This document shows, piece by piece, positions 60,887-64,000 of a stretch of DNA of 64,000 nucleotides. The DNA comes from Actinomadura rubteroloni (GTDB lineage: Bacteria; Actinomycetota; Actinomycetes; Streptosporangiales; Streptosporangiaceae), in the NCBI RefSeq assembly GCF_002911665.1, contig NZ_MTBP01000001.1, positions 1,302,001 to 1,366,000 on the forward strand. Reading direction: 5' to 3'. The notes beneath the pieces are model-generated. The model was not told the DNA's origin and ran no database searches. It saw only the letters and a program-made list of their open reading frames with translations. Every line of letters starts with the position of its first letter. Within the stretch, counting starts at the first letter, position 1. The position numbers and the translations under genes were made by a program.

Positions 60887-62326
60887 ATGCAGACGAAACG
60901 GGACCTGCTCCAGGCGCACCGGCTGATGACGCACCGCGCGTCGCAGGCGCTGATCTTCGGCGAGCCCGACAACCCCGAGCAGCCGCTGCGGCGCCTCAAC
61001 GTCGGCACGTTCGCCGGGGTGATGGTCGGCGTGCTCGTCGCGGCCGGGTTCGGCATCGCCGGGCTGCTGCTCGGCGGCGGGACGAAGGGGATCACCGACG
61101 GCGGCGTCCTGCTCATCGAGAAGGAGACCGGCAGCCGCTACGTGTGGTGCAAGTCCGCCGGGACGAAGGACGGCAAGGCGCTCTGCCCCGTCGCGAACTA
61201 CGCCTCCGCGCGGCTCGCCGTCGCCGGAAGCTCGGGCGACGTGAACCAGAAGTCGGTGTCGGCCAAGACGCTCTCGAAGTTCCCGCGCGGCCCGATGATC
61301 GGCATTCCGGGCGCGCCGGACACCGTCCCGGACAAGAAGCGCCTGGTCGGCGGGCCGTGGTCGGTGTGCGTCCGCCAGGTGGACCAGGGCGGCGTGACCA
61401 GGCCCGTCGTGTCGCTGGTCGGCGGGCGGAACGTCGGCGGACGGACGCTCGACGCGTCCACCGGCGTCGTCGTCAGCGCCGGAGCCACCGGCAACTGGCT
61501 GATCTGGAACAACCAGCGGATGAAGATGTCGCCCGCCGGGATGACCGTGCTGCAGGCGTCGGCGGCGACGCCCGTGTCCGGCGCGTTCGTCAACGCGCTG
61601 CCCGCCGGGCCGGACTTCGCGGCGCCGACGATCCCGGGCTTCGGCCGTCCGGCCACCCTCGCCGGCGGCCTGCGCGGGACGATCGGGCAGGTGTACGTCG
61701 TGTCGAGCGGCGCGGGCGGCGGCGCGCAGCCGTACGTGCTCCTCGCGGACGGCGTCGCGCCGATCTCCCGGGTGCAGGCCGCGCTGATCCAGTCGTCGGC
61801 GGCGTACCGCATGAAGCACGACATGCCGCTGGAGGCCGCGCTCGTGACGAGCAACCGCTCCGCGCAGAAGCTCATGGACGGCCGACTGCCGCAGGACACG
61901 ATCAAGGCCGCGACGTTCAACGCGACCGACTCGCTGTGCGTCGTGTACCCGGACGCGTCCAAGGGCGGCGACCGCGCGAAGCTGACGATCGGCGGCGCCA
62001 CCGACCTGCCCGCCCCGACCGGCCGCTCGACCACCGGGACGGGCGTGGACAACGTCGTCCTGCCGCCGGGCAGCGCCGTTCTCGCGGGCGTCCTGCCCGC
62101 CGGGGGATCGGTGTCGGCGATCAACAGTTACTCGTTCGTCTCCGACGACGGACGCCGTTATCCGCTGAAGTCCCCGGACACGGCGAAGGCGCTCGGTTAC
62201 TCGATCTCGGCGGACCAGAACGACTCGGTGCCCGTCCCCGCGAATCTGCTGAACATGGTGCCGCAGGGGCCCGTCCTCGATCCGCAGAAGGCGTTGCTGC
62301 CGGTGAGCGGAACGACGACCGGATGA
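60887..62326 (+). CDS. eccB: Type VII secretion protein EccB
   Basis: A 479-residue protein. The cytosolic start TKRDLLQAHRLMTHRASQAL is the EccB signature. One TM segment lies at about 42-64. The large outside domain has repeated R-type folds and the conserved Cys pair in KDGKALCPVANY and GPWSVCVRQ. The length is normal. It forms the periplasm-facing part of the T7SS complex. It is co-transcribed with eccD (16-nt gap). Confidence 0.96.
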   Translation: MQTKRDLLQAHRLMTHRASQALIFGEPDNPEQPLRRLNVGTFAGVMVGVLVAAGFGIAGLLLGGGTKGITDGGVLLIEKETGSRYVWCKSAGTKDGKALCPVANYASARLAVAGSSGDVNQKSVSAKTLSKFPRGPMIGIPGAPDTVPDKKRLVGGPWSVCVRQVDQGGVTRPVVSLVGGRNVGGRTLDASTGVVVSAGATGNWLIWNNQRMKMSPAGMTVLQASAATPVSGAFVNALPAGPDFAAPTIPGFGRPATLAGGLRGTIGQVYVVSSGAGGGAQPYVLLADGVAPISRVQAALIQSSAAYRMKHDMPLEAALVTSNRSAQKLMDGRLPQDTIKAATFNATDSLCVVYPDASKGGDRAKLTIGGATDLPAPTGRSTTGTGVDNVVLPPGSAVLAGVLPAGGSVSAINSYSFVSDDGRRYPLKSPDTAKALGYSISADQNDSVPVPANLLNMVPQGPVLDPQKALLPVSGTTTG

Positions 62327-62410
62327 CAAATAAATGGTCAAAGGGGATGAGTCGGAAGATCCCCGCTTGCTACAGTCTCGACCCGCAACGACCGTGACGA
62401 AGGAGTTCAC

Positions 62411-62701
62411 GTGAGTCAGGCGTTCAGCACGGACTATCAGGCGATGCAGCAGGCCGAACAGATGTTCCAGGCCAAGCACCGCCAGATGGTGGAGCTGCTC
62501 GACGCGCTGGAGTCCGACCTCCAGAGCGGCCTCGCCCGCTGGGAGGACGACGCGCGCGACGCCTACTTCGAGGCCCGCGCCAAGTGGGATAAAGCAGCCC
62601 GTGACCAGGCGAAATCCATCGACGAGTTCGCCAAGTCGGTGGGCACCGCCCGGACCAACTACCAGAGCGCCGAGCGCTCGAACGTGGACCAGTGGAGCTG
62701 A
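62411..62701 (+). CDS. WXG100-family protein (WED variant)
   Basis: A 96-residue helical hairpin protein. The turn LARWEDDARDAYFEA has WED, and NYQSAERSN carries YxxxE. It is a close paralogue of the protein at 58628. The GTG start at 62411 follows AAGGAG. A TACAGT -10-like element about 40 nt upstream suggests its own promoter after eccB. Probable T7SS substrate. Confidence 0.92.
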   Translation: MSQAFSTDYQAMQQAEQMFQAKHRQMVELLDALESDLQSGLARWEDDARDAYFEARAKWDKAARDQAKSIDEFAKSVGTARTNYQSAERSNVDQWS

Positions 62702-62912
62702 CCGCCGACACGATCGGATTTTTCCCGTCCGGAGATCGAACCTTCGGCCGGGTGGATCCGTCTCATGTCATGTGTGACCATTGGTGCAGGTTTCACCGAT
62801 CAACGTGACGTCGTGCCGAGCCGGGCTCCCCTCGTACCCCGGCCGACGGAGCACAGCGGCCCCCCGCGCCGCGTCAGACGCAAACACGCAGGCTACTGGG
62901 AAAGGATGACCC

Positions 62913-63227
62913 ATGAGTCAGAAGTCTTCGGTCGACAGAGCGGAAATGGCCCAGGCGGCCCAGCGCGTCGAGTCCGCCGCGCAGGACCTTCGCAAGATCC
63001 AGGGCGACCTCGGCCAGGAGCACGCCCAGCTCTCCGGCCGCTGGGTCGGCGACGCCGGCAGCGCCTTCACCAAGGTCTTCAACGAGTTCGACGGTGAGCT
63101 GGGCAAGGTGCTGGAGGTCCTCAACCAGCTCCACGAGAAGCTCGTCCAGACCAAGATCAACTATGAGGCCAGCGAGCAGCAGCAGACCGAGGCCGTGAAC
63201 CGCATCGCCGGTCTGCTGAACGGCTGA
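62913..63227 (+). CDS. WXG100-family protein, EsxB (CFP-10)-like
   Basis: A 104-residue ESAT-6/CFP-10-like protein. The canonical W-x-G turn is LSGRWVGDAGSAF, and the C-terminal YEASEQQQ gives the YxxxE signal recognised by EccC. AAGG precedes the ATG. The next gene is also a WXG100 protein, without a YxxxD/E signal, 38 nt downstream. The pair therefore fits an EsxB/EsxA heterodimer in which only one partner carries the signal. Confidence 0.94.
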   Translation: MSQKSSVDRAEMAQAAQRVESAAQDLRKIQGDLGQEHAQLSGRWVGDAGSAFTKVFNEFDGELGKVLEVLNQLHEKLVQTKINYEASEQQQTEAVNRIAGLLNG

Positions 63228-63265
63228 CCGACCCTTACGACCCCCCGGGACGAGACGGAGGAACA

Positions 63266-63556
63266 ATGAGCTACAGCTCCATGGACTTCGGCGCGATGCA
63301 GCAGGCGTACGCGGCCTTCCAGCAGAAGTACAACCAGATGCAGTCCGAGCTGGACGACCTCGAGAAGTCGGTCGAGAACAAGCTCGGGCAGTGGGAGGAC
63401 GACGCCAAGAGCGCCTACTTCGACGCCAAGCGTCAGTGGGAGGCGTCCGCCGCCGACATCGGCCGCATCATGCAGCAGCTCGGCGCGGTCATCAACTCCT
63501 CGAGCGAGACCGGACAGCACACGGTCAAGTCCAACGTCAACCTGATCAGCGGCTGA
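63266..63556 (+). CDS. WXG100-family protein, EsxA (ESAT-6)-like
   Basis: A 96-residue helical hairpin protein. The turn LGQWEDDAKSAYFDAKRQW has WED. No YxxxD/E is found near the C-terminus (SSSETGQHTVKSNVNLISG), unlike its neighbour, as expected for the EsxA side of a dimer. A good GGAGGAA ribosome site precedes the ATG. Last complete gene of the locus inside the window. Confidence 0.93.
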   Translation: MSYSSMDFGAMQQAYAAFQQKYNQMQSELDDLEKSVENKLGQWEDDAKSAYFDAKRQWEASAADIGRIMQQLGAVINSSSETGQHTVKSNVNLISG

Positions 63557-63723
63557 CCGAGCGGCCGAGCCGCCGCGGCCGGCCGGTCGTGCCCCGAGCG
63601 CGACCGGCCGACCTCCGGCGGCCCGCTGGGGCGGTGTGCGTTCGATCCGGCCCCGGCCCCTGATCAGTCACCCCCACCACATCGACTTGAGCGGGACCCC
63701 GGCGGGGTCCACGGGAGGTTCCC

Positions 63724-64000
63724 ATGGGCGCTGGACCGAGCGGCAAGAGCGAGATCGACACCACCGAGGCCAAACGCATCCTCAAGATCCTTGAGGACAA
63801 CCTCGACGCCTTCACGAGCGGTGACGGCACCCCGTCGGATCTCCAGAGCCACGGCAACATCACGCAGGCGCAGCTCGGCGGCCCGCAGTTCGACACGGCC
63901 GTGCAGCTCGGCGAGACGACCGCCGACGCCTACCGGGTGATCAGCGAGCAGTACAACAACTTCGTTCAGAGCTACACCCAGGTCATCCAAGCTCTCCGCC
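63724..64000 (+). CDS. Partial T7SS-associated helical protein, cut by window end
   Basis: The open frame starts at an ATG (63724) behind GGGAGG and runs off the window after 92 codons. The translated part is soluble and helical (SEIDTTEAKRILKILEDNL, then TTADAYRVISEQYNNFVQSYTQV), of the kind found in WXG100-like or EspC-like proteins. No domain can be assigned from the fragment. It continues the direction of the WXG100 pair. Confidence 0.65.
   Translation, partial: MGAGPSGKSEIDTTEAKRILKILEDNLDAFTSGDGTPSDLQSHGNITQAQLGGPQFDTAVQLGETTADAYRVISEQYNNFVQSYTQVIQALR

Noticed and set aside
1..64000. CRISPR arrays, rRNA, intact insertion sequences or prophage
   Set aside because: I saw no regularly spaced repeats, rRNA-like sequence, transposase gene or phage structural genes; only the integrase relic near 6 kb.

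Overview
This window is high-GC actinomycete DNA, most likely from the Thermomonosporaceae/Streptosporangiales (Actinomadura-like). The evidence is the strong G/C third-position bias, frequent GTG/TTG starts, a GlnR orthologue, a mycothiol synthase-like acetyltransferase, a DivIVA-like protein, Tat and Sec exported proteins, and a type VII secretion (T7SS) core. The genus is an inference; no rRNA lies in the window.

Layout. 0-6.2 kb: an ECF41 sigma factor with its usual oxidoreductase partner and a matching promoter; an EF-hand protein; a TetR repressor divergent from a Tat-exported carotenoid oxygenase, with two operators around the promoter; a frameshifted hemC; an integrase relic beside tRNA-Lys. 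6.3-15.3 kb: an internally deleted ADP-ribosylglycohydrolase, a large LuxR regulator divergent from an Old Yellow Enzyme, an NlpC/P60 hydrolase with a long leader, a gene-free 1.2 kb, an SDR/crotonase operon and a secreted propeller-like protein. 15.4-18.9 kb: a two-component system and an HtrA-like protease whose promoters share 11-bp-phased TCAG repeats. 19.6-25.9 kb: a compact T7SS-type island with a mycosin, a WXG-like protein, a Gly/Pro-rich partner and an alpha/beta-hydrolase effector candidate, but no Ecc membrane components. 26-32.4 kb: ArfB, a DivIVA-like protein, gamma carbonic anhydrase and a giant EccA-like AAA ATPase. 33.2-42 kb: a phosphate island (DUF47/PhoU-like, PitA, 5'-nucleotidase, PstSCAB with a PHO box), interrupted by an MshD-like gene and by a tandem-repeat insertion in front of pitA. 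42.1-46.6 kb: glnR, MoaD-like, DUF2993, thioredoxin-like, then a sulfur operon (short Cys-containing leader ORF, DUF4395, sulfurtransferase, SseC/DUF1416).

46.6-64 kb is the main T7SS locus: a second mycosin, two copies of a small EspC-like gene followed by a helical membrane-active effector candidate, three YbaB/EbfC-fold proteins, fused EccC, EccD, EccB and four WXG100-size proteins. EccE is not present. Most of the small proteins carry a YxxxD/E export-type signal near the C-terminus. The two mycosin loci and the EccA-like ATPase, about 20-45 kb apart, probably serve the same secretion apparatus. The T7SS variant with interleaved YbaB proteins, and the satellite mycosin/hydrolase island, are the parts most worth experimental attention.
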